DNA of 42,114 bases from Comamonadaceae bacterium (GTDB lineage: Bacteria > Pseudomonadota > Gammaproteobacteria > Burkholderiales > Burkholderiaceae_C), in NCBI GenBank assembly GCA_030528485.1, contig JAUMYU010000011.1, forward strand, positions 2,086-44,199. Direction: 5' to 3'. Both the position numbers and the translations under genes were made by a program. Below the pieces are notes generated by a model. The model did no database searches. It was not told the origin of the DNA and saw nothing but the letters and a program-made list of their open reading frames with translations. Positions 17,142 through 24,902 of this stretch are shown one piece after another (position 1 is the first letter of the stretch; every line of letters starts with the position of its first letter).

Positions 17142-18911
17142 ATGCCATCTCCATCCCCTGTTTTTTCCGCTACAGAGTCCCCTGCCGTAGCCCATTGCCC
17201 TGCCTTGCTGATTACGGCCCCGGCCTCGGGGCAGGGCAAAACGTTGGTCACGGCGGCGCTGGCGCGTTTGCTTGCGCGGCAGGGCAAGGTGGTGCGGGTT
17301 TTCAAATGCGGGCCGGATTTTCTGGATCCCCACTGGCACGCGCTGGCCAGCGGCGCGCCGGTGCAAACCTTGGATTTGTGGATGGCGGGTGCGGACGATG
17401 GCGCGGCGCGTTTGTATGCGGCGGCGTGCGAGGCCGATGTCATCCTCATCGAGGGCGTGATGGGCTTGTTTGACGGGCAGCCCAGCGCGGCCGATTTGGC
17501 GCTGCGCTGGAATATCCCCGTCATGCCCGTGCTGCAAGCGGGAGCGATGGCCCAGACTTGCGCGGCCATTGCCCACGGTTTGCGCACTTTCCGGCCAGGG
17601 CTGCGCTGGGCGGGGGTGTTGTGCAGCGGGGTGGGGGGCGATCACCACGCCAGTTTGCTGCGGGAGGCTTTGCGCCCGTTGGGCCATGCGGGCGATGGGG
17701 AGGGCGCCGCCAGCACGTGCGGCCACACACACGACCAAACACACGATCCATTACACGACCAATGGCTGGGCGCATTGCCGCGCTTGCGGGTGCTGGATGA
17801 TGCTGCCCCGGCCCGCACGGCGGGCGAAGCGCGCGCACTGGGCAGTCTGGGCAGTGCTTTTTTGCCCGAGCGGCATTTGGGCTTGATCCCGGCGGCGGAA
17901 ATGCAGGATGCCCTGGCCCGGCTGGATCAAGCCGCCGATGCTTTGGCGCAAACCCCGCTGGGCCAGCGCGATGCGGCGGGCTGGGCGCAGTGGCAGGTGG
18001 CGTTTGCCGCGCCCAGCATGCAGTCTGCTGGCGCAGCCACTGCGGATGCGCCGTCGCGGGCCATCGCCGCGCTGCCAGCGGCGGAGGGGGACGGCAGCGG
18101 GCCGCGCGTGCCCGCCGCTGTCCCGCCTTGGGGGGATGATCGCAACCGCTGGCTGGCAGCGCAGCGCTTCATAGCCCGCCGGCCGTTGCGGGGCCGCACG
18201 GTGGCCATTGCCCGCGATGCCGCTTTTGCTTTCATCTACCCGGCCAATGTGCAATGCCTGCATGACATGGGTGCCACGCTGGCGTGGTTTTCACCTTTGG
18301 CGGGCGATGCTTTGCCAGCCTGCGATGCCGTGTGGCTGCCGGGCGGTTATCCGGAGCTGCACGTCCAGCGCCTGGGCGCGCAAACGGCGTTGCGCGATGC
18401 TCTGGCGGAGCATCTGGCGCAGCAGCGCCCCATTTGGGCCGAGTGCGGCGGCATGCTGGCCTTGTGCGAGGGCATTGCGCTGGCCGATGGAGATCTTCAT
18501 CCGCTGTGGGGGCTGTTGCCCGGCACGGCGCGCATGCAAACCCGCTTGGCGGGCCTGGGGCCGCAGCAGTGGCATTGGGCGGGCGCTGCCGCAGGCCCGG
18601 CTGCCGAGCATCCTGCGGCCTGGCTGCGCGGCCACACCTTTCATTACTCGCGCCTGGAGAGCACGGCGCCCGTCATCGGCCACACGGAGCGCCCGCCGCA
18701 TCGCAGGGGCAGCGGTGTTGGCAGCGGCAGCGGCGCACGCGCGGGCGAAGCCGTGTACCAATGCGGCAGCTTGCGCGCCAGCTATTTCCATGCCTGGTTC
18801 CCCTCCAGCCCGCAGGGCGTGGCCTGGCTGCTGGGCGGGCCTGGCGCGCTGGACAGCCTCAACGACGACTGCCGCGCCGATGCTTTGCCCGTGCAGGAGC
18901 GCCAGCCATGA
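17142..18911 (+). CDS. cobB: Cobyrinate a,c-diamide synthase
   Basis: 589 residues, longer than the usual 430-480. It amidates the a and c side chains of (hydrogeno)cobyrinate using ATP and glutamine. The N-terminal ATP-binding domain has ITAPASGQGKTLVTAALARL (about 24-43), FKCGPDFLDP and IEGVMGLFDG. The GATase domain has VAIARDAAFAFIYPAN, WLPGGYPELH and the nucleophile Cys in WAECGGMLAL; YFHAWFP is near the end. The extra length comes from low-complexity insertions: a His/Asp-rich stretch (CGHTHDQTHDPLHDQ, about 192-206), an Ala/Pro-rich linker (about 295-340) and a Gly/Ser stretch (about 520-535). The ATG at 17142 is chosen; a GTG at 17094 is an alternative. The stop overlaps the cobU ATG (ATGA). 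Confidence 0.92.
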   Translation: MPSPSPVFSATESPAVAHCPALLITAPASGQGKTLVTAALARLLARQGKVVRVFKCGPDFLDPHWHALASGAPVQTLDLWMAGADDGAARLYAAACEADVILIEGVMGLFDGQPSAADLALRWNIPVMPVLQAGAMAQTCAAIAHGLRTFRPGLRWAGVLCSGVGGDHHASLLREALRPLGHAGDGEGAASTCGHTHDQTHDPLHDQWLGALPRLRVLDDAAPARTAGEARALGSLGSAFLPERHLGLIPAAEMQDALARLDQAADALAQTPLGQRDAAGWAQWQVAFAAPSMQSAGAATADAPSRAIAALPAAEGDGSGPRVPAAVPPWGDDRNRWLAAQRFIARRPLRGRTVAIARDAAFAFIYPANVQCLHDMGATLAWFSPLAGDALPACDAVWLPGGYPELHVQRLGAQTALRDALAEHLAQQRPIWAECGGMLALCEGIALADGDLHPLWGLLPGTARMQTRLAGLGPQQWHWAGAAAGPAAEHPAAWLRGHTFHYSRLESTAPVIGHTERPPHRRGSGVGSGSGARAGEAVYQCGSLRASYFHAWFPSSPQGVAWLLGGPGALDSLNDDCRADALPVQERQP

Positions 18912-19513
18912 GCGGCCCCATGCACACCCTCATCATCGGCGGCCAGAAAAGCGGCAAATCACGCCATGCCGAGCATCTTGCCGCCCACTGGCTGGCCCAG
19001 CCCGGCCATGCCGCAACCTTGATCGCTACCGCCCAAGCTTGGGATGACGAAATGCGCGCGCGCATTGAGCGCCATCAGCAAGAGCGCCTGCAACGCGCCC
19101 CCGGCTTGCACACGGTGGAGGAGCCGCTGCAACTGCCCTCGGTGATTGCCGAGCGCAGCCGCGCCGACACCTTGCTGGTGGTGGATTGCCTCACCCTGTG
19201 GCTGACCAATTGGCTGATGCCCATCACGCTGGACCCCGCCGCCATCGATGATGCCGCCCATTTGCGCAAGCGCCGCCAGCGCTGGCAGCAAGCGCGCGCC
19301 GACTTGCTGGGCGCGTTGGCGCAAGCGCCGGGGCCGGTGGTCTTTGTCAGCAATGAAATGGGCTGGGGCGTCATGCCCCTGGGCCGGGCCGTGCGCGCCT
19401 TTGCCGATGAGCTGGGCGTGCTCAACCAAATGCTGGCCGCGCACTGCCCGCAGGTGCTGCTGATGGCGGCAGGCTTGCCCATGCCGCTCAAATCCGCGCC
19501 GCCAGGCGTGTGA
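18908..19513 (+). CDS. cobU: Adenosylcobinamide kinase / guanylyltransferase
   Basis: 201-residue CobU/CobP. It phosphorylates adenosylcobinamide and transfers GMP, giving AdoCbi-GDP for nucleotide-loop assembly. The P-loop GGQKSGKS is at 11-18. RIERHQQER places His56 where the guanylylated His lies in the family. VVDCLTLWLTNWL and VSNEMGWGVMP follow at about 95-155. The start overlaps the cobB stop (ATGA), so the pair is coupled. The C-terminus ends shortly after LLMAAGLPMPLK, as usual. The open frame upstream of 18908 is a shadow of cobB. Other nucleotide-loop genes (cobS, cobT, cobC, cobD) are absent from the window. Confidence 0.94.
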   Translation: MSGPMHTLIIGGQKSGKSRHAEHLAAHWLAQPGHAATLIATAQAWDDEMRARIERHQQERLQRAPGLHTVEEPLQLPSVIAERSRADTLLVVDCLTLWLTNWLMPITLDPAAIDDAAHLRKRRQRWQQARADLLGALAQAPGPVVFVSNEMGWGVMPLGRAVRAFADELGVLNQMLAAHCPQVLLMAAGLPMPLKSAPPGV

Positions 19514-19530
19514 TGGGTCGGTTGATTATT

Positions 19531-19609
19531 TTACAAATCAATGTAAATTGAATATAAGTGCCAGCATGCCGAAAAGTGTTGATTTTTATTCCTTTTGATT
19601 TAGAAAAAA
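19531..19609 (+). repeat. Dispersed AT-rich intergenic element, copy D
   Basis: Copy D, between convergent cobU (+) and ahpF (-), beginning 17 bases after the cobU stop. The left arm TTACAAATCAATGTAAA is an almost perfect dyad. The core ATGCCGAAAA is at 19566, 35 nt from the left end. The right arm CCTTTTGATTTAGAAAA complements the left loop AAATCAA. Its right end touches the T-tract of the ahpF terminator. Confidence 0.88.
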
Positions 19610-19642
19610 ATCAAAAACCCTCTACGCACAAGCGTCAGAGGG
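19601..19642 (-). terminator. Rho-independent terminator after ahpF
   Basis: On the minus strand the outer CCCTCTGACGC and GCGTAGAGGG arms (plus 19618-19627 and 19632-19642) form a roughly 10-bp stem with one mismatch. It is followed by TTTTTGATTTTTTT, partly supplied by repeat copy D. Confidence 0.8.
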
Positions 19643-19694
19643 CGGGGAGAGCAGGGCAGGCGAGCCGCCCTGCCGGGCCGGAGCCTAGAGCGTG

Positions 19695-21248
19695 TTACGC
19701 GCGAATCAGGTGATCAAACGCGCCCAGCGCGGCTTTGGCGCCTTCGCCTGCGGCGATGATGATTTGCTTGTAGGGCACGCTGGTGCAATCGCCCGCTGCA
19801 AACACGCCGGGGATATTGGTGGCGCCGTGGGCATCGACCTTGATCTCGCCCGTGGGGGTCAAATCGACCAGGCCCTTGAGCCAATCGGTATTGGGCAGCA
19901 GGCCGATTTGCACGAAGATGCCTTCCAGCCCCAGGTTGACGATTTCTCCCGTCTCGCGGTTTTTATAGGTCAGGCCGTTGACCTTGCCTTGCGCGCCGGT
20001 GACTTCGGTGGTTTGCGCGTTGGTGAGGATGTCCACATTGGGCAGGCTTTTGAGCTTTTTCTGCAACACCTCATCGGCGCGCAGTTGCGGGGCGAATTCC
20101 AGCAGCGTGACGTGCTGCACCACGCCAGCGAGGTCGATGGCCGCTTCCACGCCCGAGTTGCCGCCGCCGATGACGGCGATGCGCTTGCCTTTGAACAACG
20201 GGCCGTCGCAGTGGGGGCAGAAAGTCACGCCCTTGGTGCGGTATTGCTCCTCGCCGGGCACACCCATCGAGCGCCAGCGCGCGCCGGTGGAGAGGATGAC
20301 GGTTTTGGATTTGAGGCTGGCGCCGCTTTCAAACTGCACTTCGATCAGGCCGCCGGGCTGGGCGGCGGGGATCAGGCGCGTGGCTTTTTGCAGGTTCATG
20401 ATGTCCACGTCGTAGTCCTTGACGTGGGCTTCCAGCGCGGCGGCGAATTTCGGGCCTTCGGTGCGGGTGATGGAGGTGAAGTTTTCGATGTCCATCGTAT
20501 CCAGCACCTGGCCGCCAAAACGCTCGGCAGCCACGCCGGTGCGGATGCCTTTGCGCGCGGCATAGATCGCAGCCGTGGCGCCAGCGGGGCCGCCGCCGAT
20601 GACGAGCACATCAAACGCCTCTTTGGCGCTGATGGCCTGGGCGGCTTTTTCGGCCGCGCCCTGGTCGATGCGGCCGACGATTCCGGCCAGCTCCATGCGG
20701 CCCTGGCCAAAGTGCTGGCCGTTGAGGAAGATCGTGGGCACGCCCATGATTTCCCTGGCTTCGATCTCGCCCTGGTAGAGCGCGCCGTCGATGGCGGTGT
20801 GGGTGATGTTGGGGTTGAGCACCGTCATCAGGTTGAGCGCCTGGATGACGTCGGGGCAGTTGTGGCAGGTGATGGAGTAATACGTCTCGAAGTGGAAGCG
20901 CCCCTGGATGCCCTTGATCTGCTCTTGCAGCTCTTGCGGCTCTTTGGAAGGGTGGCCGCCCACTTGCAGCAGCGCCAGCACCAGCGAGGTGAATTCATGC
21001 CCCAGCGGCACGCCCGCAAAGCGCAGGCCCGTATCCACGCCGGGGTTGGTGATGAGGAAAGAGGGCGCGCGCGCATCGCTGCCGTCGGTGCGCACGGTGA
21101 TTTTGTCGCTCTGGGCGCGGATGTCCTCCAGCAGCTCGCGCATCTGGGCCGCGCCTTTGCTGTCGTCCAGCGTGGCGACCAGCTCCACGGGCTTGGTCAG
21201 GCGTTCCAGGTAGGCTTTCAATTGGGCTTTGAGTGCGTCGTCCAACAT
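19695..21248 (-). CDS. ahpF: Alkyl hydroperoxide reductase subunit F
   Basis: 517-residue flavoprotein that passes electrons from NADH to AhpC. The start at 21248 has AAGGA about 10 bases upstream; the ORF extends 6 codons further without such a site. The N-terminal tandem thioredoxin-like domain contains the redox pair C128-H-N-C131. The FAD-binding motif [19 protein letters not shown] is at about 216-234. The second disulfide C344-P-H-C347 lies in [13 protein letters not shown], next to the NAD-binding segment [19 protein letters not shown]. ahpC is 200 bases upstream on the same strand, separated by a terminator, so ahpF is transcribed by read-through or from its own promoter. Confidence 0.96.
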   Translation of the reverse strand: MLDDALKAQLKAYLERLTKPVELVATLDDSKGAAQMRELLEDIRAQSDKITVRTDGSDARAPSFLITNPGVDTGLRFAGVPLGHEFTSLVLALLQVGGHPSKEPQELQEQIKGIQGRFHFETYYSITCHNCPDVIQALNLMTVLNPNITHTAIDGALYQGEIEAREIMGVPTIFLNGQHFGQGRMELAGIVGRIDQGAAEKAAQAISAKEAFDVLVIGGGPAGATAAIYAARKGIRTGVAAERFGGQVLDTMDIENFTSITRTEGPKFAAALEAHVKDYDVDIMNLQKATRLIPAAQPGGLIEVQFESGASLKSKTVILSTGARWRSMGVPGEEQYRTKGVTFCPHCDGPLFKGKRIAVIGGGNSGVEAAIDLAGVVQHVTLLEFAPQLRADEVLQKKLKSLPNVDILTNAQTTEVTGAQGKVNGLTYKNRETGEIVNLGLEGIFVQIGLLPNTDWLKGLVDLTPTGEIKVDAHGATNIPGVFAAGDCTSVPYKQIIIAAGEGAKAALGAFDHLIRA

Positions 21249-21328
21249 GGGTGCAAATCCTTGCAAAAAAGGGGGAAGGGTAGGGCGGTGGGAGCGGTGG
21301 GGCCGTCGTTTGGCTGGTTTTTGCGCGT

Positions 21329-21366
21329 AAAAAAAACCCCGTGCCCGCAGGGCAGGCTTCGGGGCT
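21329..21366 (-). terminator. Terminator between ahpC and ahpF
   Basis: Minus-strand arms GCCCCGAAGCC and a CGGGG segment, with an inner TGCCC/GGGCA pairing, are followed by T8. It lies 83 bases past the ahpC stop, so it would attenuate transcription into ahpF and help keep AhpC in excess over AhpF. Confidence 0.7.
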
Positions 21367-21448
21367 ATGAGCCAAGTGGCGCACGCTGGAAGGTCAGCGC
21401 GCGGCCCTGGCCTTCATCATCGTGGGGCGATGCGAGGGCAGTGAGCGA

Positions 21449-22012
21449 TTAAATCTTGCCGACCAGATCCAGCGAAGGCGCCAGCGTTTTCTCGCCCTCT
21501 TGCCACTTGGCGGGGCAGACTTCGCCGGGGTGGCTGGCCACGTATTGGGCGGCCTTGATCTTGCGCAGCAAGTCTTTCGCGTCGCGGCCAATGCCTTCGG
21601 CGGTGATTTCCACAGCCTGGATCACGCCTTGCGGATCGACGATGAACGTGGCGCGATCGGCCAGACCTTCACCATCGCGCAGCACGTCGAAGTTGTTGGC
21701 CAGTTGGAAGGTTTGGTCGCCCACCATGTAGTACTGGATCTTGCCGATGGTGTCGGAAGAATCGTGCCAGGCCTTGTGGGTGAAGTGTGTGTCGGTCGAG
21801 ACGGAATACACCTCGACGCCCATTTTTTGCAGCTCGGCGTAGTTGTCCGCCACATCGCCCAGCTCGGTGGGGCACACGAAGGTGAAGTCAGCGGGGTAGA
21901 AGAAGAAAACGGCCCATTTGCCCAGCACGTCCTTTTCCGTGATTTCCACGAACTTGCCTTGGTGGTAGGCGGTGGCTTTGAAGGGCTTGATGGGGGTATT
22001 GACTTTGGCCAT
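21449..22012 (-). CDS. ahpC: Alkyl hydroperoxide reductase subunit C (2-Cys peroxiredoxin)
   Basis: 187-residue typical 2-Cys peroxiredoxin that reduces H2O2, organic peroxides and peroxynitrite in the cytoplasm. The start at 22012 gives exactly the E. coli AhpC length and has AAAGGAA about 7 bases upstream; the 15-codon upstream extension is not conserved in kind. The peroxidatic Cys47 is in FTFVCPTE and the resolving Cys166 in GEVCPAKW. The GGDGEG-like loop (here [12 protein letters not shown]) is present. An OxyR-like operator lies 83-119 bases upstream. AhpF follows. Confidence 0.97.
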   Translation of the reverse strand: MAKVNTPIKPFKATAYHQGKFVEITEKDVLGKWAVFFFYPADFTFVCPTELGDVADNYAELQKMGVEVYSVSTDTHFTHKAWHDSSDTIGKIQYYMVGDQTFQLANNFDVLRDGEGLADRATFIVDPQGVIQAVEITAEGIGRDAKDLLRKIKAAQYVASHPGEVCPAKWQEGEKTLAPSLDLVGKI

Positions 22013-22065
22013 GCTGTTTCCTTTGTTTGGAGAAGGGTTGATGGAGGGGACTCGCAATGGCAGGC

Positions 22066-22131
22066 AGTGTAAGGGTTTTCCCTTTTTTAATCTAATTGAA
22101 TGATTCGATTGTTTTGATAGTTTTTATTTAT
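22066..22131 (-). promoter_or_regulatory. ahpC promoter with OxyR-type operator
   Basis: Four tetranucleotides, ATTG (22095-22098), CGAT (22106-22109), ATAG (22117-22120) and TTAT (22128-22131), are each separated by exactly 7 bases. Compared with the OxyR consensus ATAG-N7-CTAT-N7-ATAG-N7-CTAT they match 13 of 16 positions. A minus-strand -10 candidate TACACT (22066-22071) lies so that the operator abuts the -35 region, the arrangement of OxyR-activated promoters. Known family behaviour: OxyR activates ahpC under peroxide stress. No oxyR gene is in the window. The distal tetranucleotide overlaps the AraC-gene stop codon. Confidence 0.55.
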
Positions 22132-23123
22132 CTTTTTGAGGGGCTGATTGTGAACAGCCGATCTCGTCGGGCGTTGGCCAGGGTTTCGGATGGGCGCTCG
22201 CCGTAGTGCTTTCGGTAATCGGCGGCAAACTGCCCCAGGTGGGTAAAGCCGCACGCCAGCGCCACTTGGGTGACGGAGGCCCTGTCCGCGCACAGTTGCC
22301 GCCGTGCTGCTTCCAGCCGCATGTTTTTCAGGTGCGCCATAGGGGAGGTGTGCAGGTGGTTGCGAAATCCGGCATGCAGACTGCGCACGCTAATGCCTGC
22401 TGCCTGAGCTACGTCGGCGATGCCGATGCAGTGAGGCAGATGTTGTTCCATGAATTCCAGCGCACGCCGAATAACGTGTGGCAGCACCGTGGCGGGGCGG
22501 TCGCTGGCTTGGTTGTGCGCTTGCAATGCCAACAGCGCATAAGCGAGCGTTTGTTCGAAATGCTGGATATGCCGGGGATGCTCGAACAAAGAGCCGTTTT
22601 CGGAGATTTCGGCAAACTGCCAATTGAGCAGGCGGCGCAAGCTGGCGCCTGCGGGCTGGTCCCAATCGATACGGGGGTGAAATTGCAGCACCGCGCCGGG
22701 GTCTTGTCCGAAGTAGTCGCGAAAGTGGCGTTCCAGCCCGCGCCGGTCGATGCGGACAAACAATTTGTCGGCGTCATGGCTGTGCTCCATGCAAAACTTC
22801 TGCGCGGGGCTGATGACCGAGGCCAGGGCGGCGGTGGAGGAAAAACAGGCGCTGGGGGTGTGGATTTGTTCTTGCCCGCGCAATGGAATTTGCAGCAGGT
22901 AGAAGTCGTCAAGCGGCTGAGGCTCAATGCGCACTTGCGCGCCGTAACGCAGACGGCCATAGGCCATATCCTGCCCTTGACGCAGAAACAAGTGGGTATC
23001 CAGGCTGGCGCTCTGATCGAGCAGGATCAGCTTGTGGGGGCAGAAAATTTGCGTGATGTGGTGCCGGACGTGCTCCACATCGCAGGAGCGTAACTGCGCG
23101 TGTTGCGTCAAGAAAGAAGCCAT
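22128..23123 (-). CDS. AraC family transcriptional regulator
   Basis: 331 residues from the ATG at 23123; a start 10 codons upstream (23153) is also possible. The N-terminal part (about 1-200) resembles the AraC_binding_2-type domain seen in regulators of aromatic catabolism, with a FYLLQIPLRGQ segment. The C-terminal DNA-binding domain has two helix-turn-helix units: IADVAQAAGISVRSLHAGF (about 234-252) and VTQVALACGFTHLGQFAADY (about 285-304), followed by GERPSETL. It lies downstream of the monooxygenase gene on the same strand with a reductase remnant between them. It may control that gene through the direct repeats near 24675-24707 (inference). Confidence 0.9.
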   Translation of the reverse strand: MASFLTQHAQLRSCDVEHVRHHITQIFCPHKLILLDQSASLDTHLFLRQGQDMAYGRLRYGAQVRIEPQPLDDFYLLQIPLRGQEQIHTPSACFSSTAALASVISPAQKFCMEHSHDADKLFVRIDRRGLERHFRDYFGQDPGAVLQFHPRIDWDQPAGASLRRLLNWQFAEISENGSLFEHPRHIQHFEQTLAYALLALQAHNQASDRPATVLPHVIRRALEFMEQHLPHCIGIADVAQAAGISVRSLHAGFRNHLHTSPMAHLKNMRLEAARRQLCADRASVTQVALACGFTHLGQFAADYRKHYGERPSETLANARRDRLFTISPSKR

Positions 23124-23301
23124 GGCGGACAACGGGCAAAAGCCGCCTGCCATCTTGGCATGCTTGAGGGCGGCAGGAAATCAAGGCTATCCCTATTGCT
23201 TTGGCTCTCAATGATCGGTACGGCCTCGCGCTTTATCGCCAGGCCAGGCAGCGCAGGCCGTTTGCTGCCTTGCTGTTGCATGGGGCAGTCGGGCTGCGCT
23301 G

Positions 23302-23460
23302 TTATGCCTGGAAGCGCCCAAAGCGGCCCTGCCAGTACAGCAAAGGCGAATCTTCCAGAGGCTGGGGCAGATGGCCGTTCCGCCCAGGTGGCGCATGGCC
23401 TGCTTGAATTGATCGGCAGACACCGCGCCGGGCAAGCGCCGCATCGTGCGGATGGGCAAT
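23302..23460 (-). pseudogene. Remnant of a flavin reductase gene, internally deleted
   Basis: On the minus strand the sequence begins like a flavin reductase domain (LPGAVSADQFKQAMRHLGGT, about 23433-23370). It then passes, in another frame, straight into a typical C-terminal end (PLEDSPLLYWQGRFGRFQA and stop, about 23358-23302). The roughly 120 intervening residues of the flavin-binding barrel are missing. Such reductases supply FMNH2 to two-component monooxygenases, and the gene lies just downstream of one. The identification rests on short segments and family memory, not on a database search. Apart from this remnant, 23154-23511 shows no gene. Confidence 0.45.
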
Positions 23461-23511
23461 GGCTGCTGGCAGGGGCTTGGAAACCATAGGGTGACCCATG
23501 TCCAGTTGGCC

Positions 23512-24597
23512 TTAGCGGATGGCGCGTTGTTGGAGCAGGGGCAGCACGGTGTCGCGGAAGTAGGGGAACTCCTGCACGTAGTCGAAAAACGAGAGCGTGG
23601 TGCCGCGAAAACCTGCTTGCTGCAATGCGCACAAGCGCTCGGCCACTTGCTCTGGCGTGCCCACTAAAGGAAAGCCGCCGTGGCCCGTTGCCATGCGCTC
23701 GCGAATTTGCGCCAGCAGCTCGTGGGGGAAGGAGTGGGCGTGTGCAAATTGCAGATGCATGAGATTGTCCAAAGCGCCTTCGTCGGTGTTTTGGAGCTGG
23801 CGCTGCCATTCCTGCTGGGCTTCGGCCTCGGTGGGGCGGCAGATGACATGGGAGAACGTCATGACGTCCACCTTGCGGCCCTGCGCCTGGCCCTGGGCTT
23901 TGAGCGCGGCGATTTCCTCGGCCGAGCGTTCCAGTTGCATGGCGGGCGTAAAGAGAAAGTTGGCATTGCGGCTGGCGAATTCGCGCCCCTGGCCGGATCC
24001 AGCCGCATTGAAAATGGGTGGATCGAATTCGGGGCGCGGATTGCCATACACGCCTTTGAGCTGGAAATATTGGCCACTCCAATCAAATCGGCCTTCGTGA
24101 TGCCAGATTTTCTTGATCACATCGAACCACTCTTGCGCATAGCCGTAGCGTGTTTCGTGGTCATCGGGCAGGGCAATACCCAAGGCGTCGTATTCCGGCT
24201 TGTTCCAGCCCGCCACGATATTCAGGCCCACGCGATTGCCGCTCATTTGCGCCATGGTGGCAATTTGCTTGGCCAGCGCGACGGGATGGTTGGCCACGGT
24301 ATGTACGGTGGCAAAGACGCTGATGCGCCTTGTATGGGCCAGCAAGGCGGTCGCCCATGTGATGGTTTCCAGCACATAGCCGTGGAAGTCGGTTTGGCCG
24401 CCGTAGCCAATCCAGCGTGCAATCGGCAGCATGAAGTCGATGCCCGCCTCGTCCAGCATGCGGCCGAGCTTGAGGTTGTTGTTCCAGGTGGCTTGCCAGC
24501 GGTCGGGCAAGGTGGATACCGTCATGCCCCCGCCGCAGTTGGAAGCAAAAGTGCCGAGCAAGAATTTGTCGTGGGTCAATAAAGCGTTTTGGGCCAT
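23512..24597 (-). CDS. LLM-class flavin-dependent monooxygenase (SsuD/SfnG/RutA type)
   Basis: 361-residue bacterial luciferase-like TIM-barrel enzyme, presumably FMNH2-dependent. The ATG at 24597 is preceded by AGGAGA; the upstream extension is poorly conserved in kind. Typical segments are GTFASNCGGGMTVSTLPDRW, FMLPIARWIGYGG, the RVGLNIVAGWNKPEYD segment and AGSGQGREFASRNANFLF. This is the group that includes alkanesulfonate, dimethylsulfone and pyrimidine oxygenases; the substrate is not resolved by sequence. These enzymes need a separate flavin reductase, and the adjacent one appears decayed, so FMNH2 must come from elsewhere if the enzyme is active. A TonB receptor gene is upstream, separated by a terminator and 305 bases. 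Confidence 0.88.
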   Translation of the reverse strand: MAQNALLTHDKFLLGTFASNCGGGMTVSTLPDRWQATWNNNLKLGRMLDEAGIDFMLPIARWIGYGGQTDFHGYVLETITWATALLAHTRRISVFATVHTVANHPVALAKQIATMAQMSGNRVGLNIVAGWNKPEYDALGIALPDDHETRYGYAQEWFDVIKKIWHHEGRFDWSGQYFQLKGVYGNPRPEFDPPIFNAAGSGQGREFASRNANFLFTPAMQLERSAEEIAALKAQGQAQGRKVDVMTFSHVICRPTEAEAQQEWQRQLQNTDEGALDNLMHLQFAHAHSFPHELLAQIRERMATGHGGFPLVGTPEQVAERLCALQQAGFRGTTLSFFDYVQEFPYFRDTVLPLLQQRAIR

Positions 24598-24674
24598 GGT
24601 GTGTCTCCTGGATATTGTTGGATGAGGCCAGTCCGCGCTGGGGCTGGCGCGGCACAGTCTAGGGAGACGGCCCA

Positions 24675-24716
24675 TGCAGCTCTATCGAAAAAATGCAGTT
24701 TCATCGACAAACTGCA
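24675..24716 (-). promoter_or_regulatory. Direct-repeat operator candidate upstream of the monooxygenase gene
   Basis: TGCAGCTCTATCGA (24675-24688) and TGCAGTTTCATCGA (24694-24707) are direct repeats identical at 11 of 14 positions and 19 bases apart, close to two helical turns. This is the layout bound by AraC-family activators. The second repeat also forms a palindrome with AAACTGCA at 24709-24716. It lies 78-120 bases upstream of the monooxygenase start. The AraC-type regulator encoded at 22128-23123 is the obvious candidate (inference). A CGGAAT/ATTCCG dyad is at 24746-24767. The rest of the 305-base gap 24598-24902 holds only the receptor terminator. Confidence 0.4.
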
Positions 24717-24777
24717 ATTGATCATCCCTCGCTTGCTCCGCCTTTCGGAATGCGTGCACAAATTCCGGAAAAGGTCT

Positions 24778-24820
24778 TGAAAAAACGCCGCGCGGCGCGA
24801 GCCGCTGCGGCGTTGTTTTT
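24778..24820 (-). terminator. Bidirectional terminator after the TonB receptor gene
   Basis: AACGCCGC (24784-24791) pairs with GCGGCGTT (24807-24814), and an inner GCGGC/GCCGC helix is possible. A-rich sequence on one side and GTTTTTG on the other provide T-tracts in both orientations. It lies 83 bases past the receptor stop. Confidence 0.75.
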
Positions 24821-24902
24821 GTGCTATGGCAGACGGCCCGGCTTAGGGCCGGTCGTCTAAACCCCGCTGTACCGGAGCGCGGCGGGGCGGCTAATGCAAG
24901 CC

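Noticed and set aside
22083..22140. AT-rich stretch near ahpC as a ninth repeat copy
   Set aside because: It shares T-rich words with the right half but has no core and no left arm at the expected 35-nt distance; the OxyR-type pattern explains it better.
23100..23489. 129-codon plus-strand frame between the AraC and monooxygenase genes
   Set aside because: No ribosome binding site or domain; it runs antisense to the AraC start and the flavin reductase remnant.
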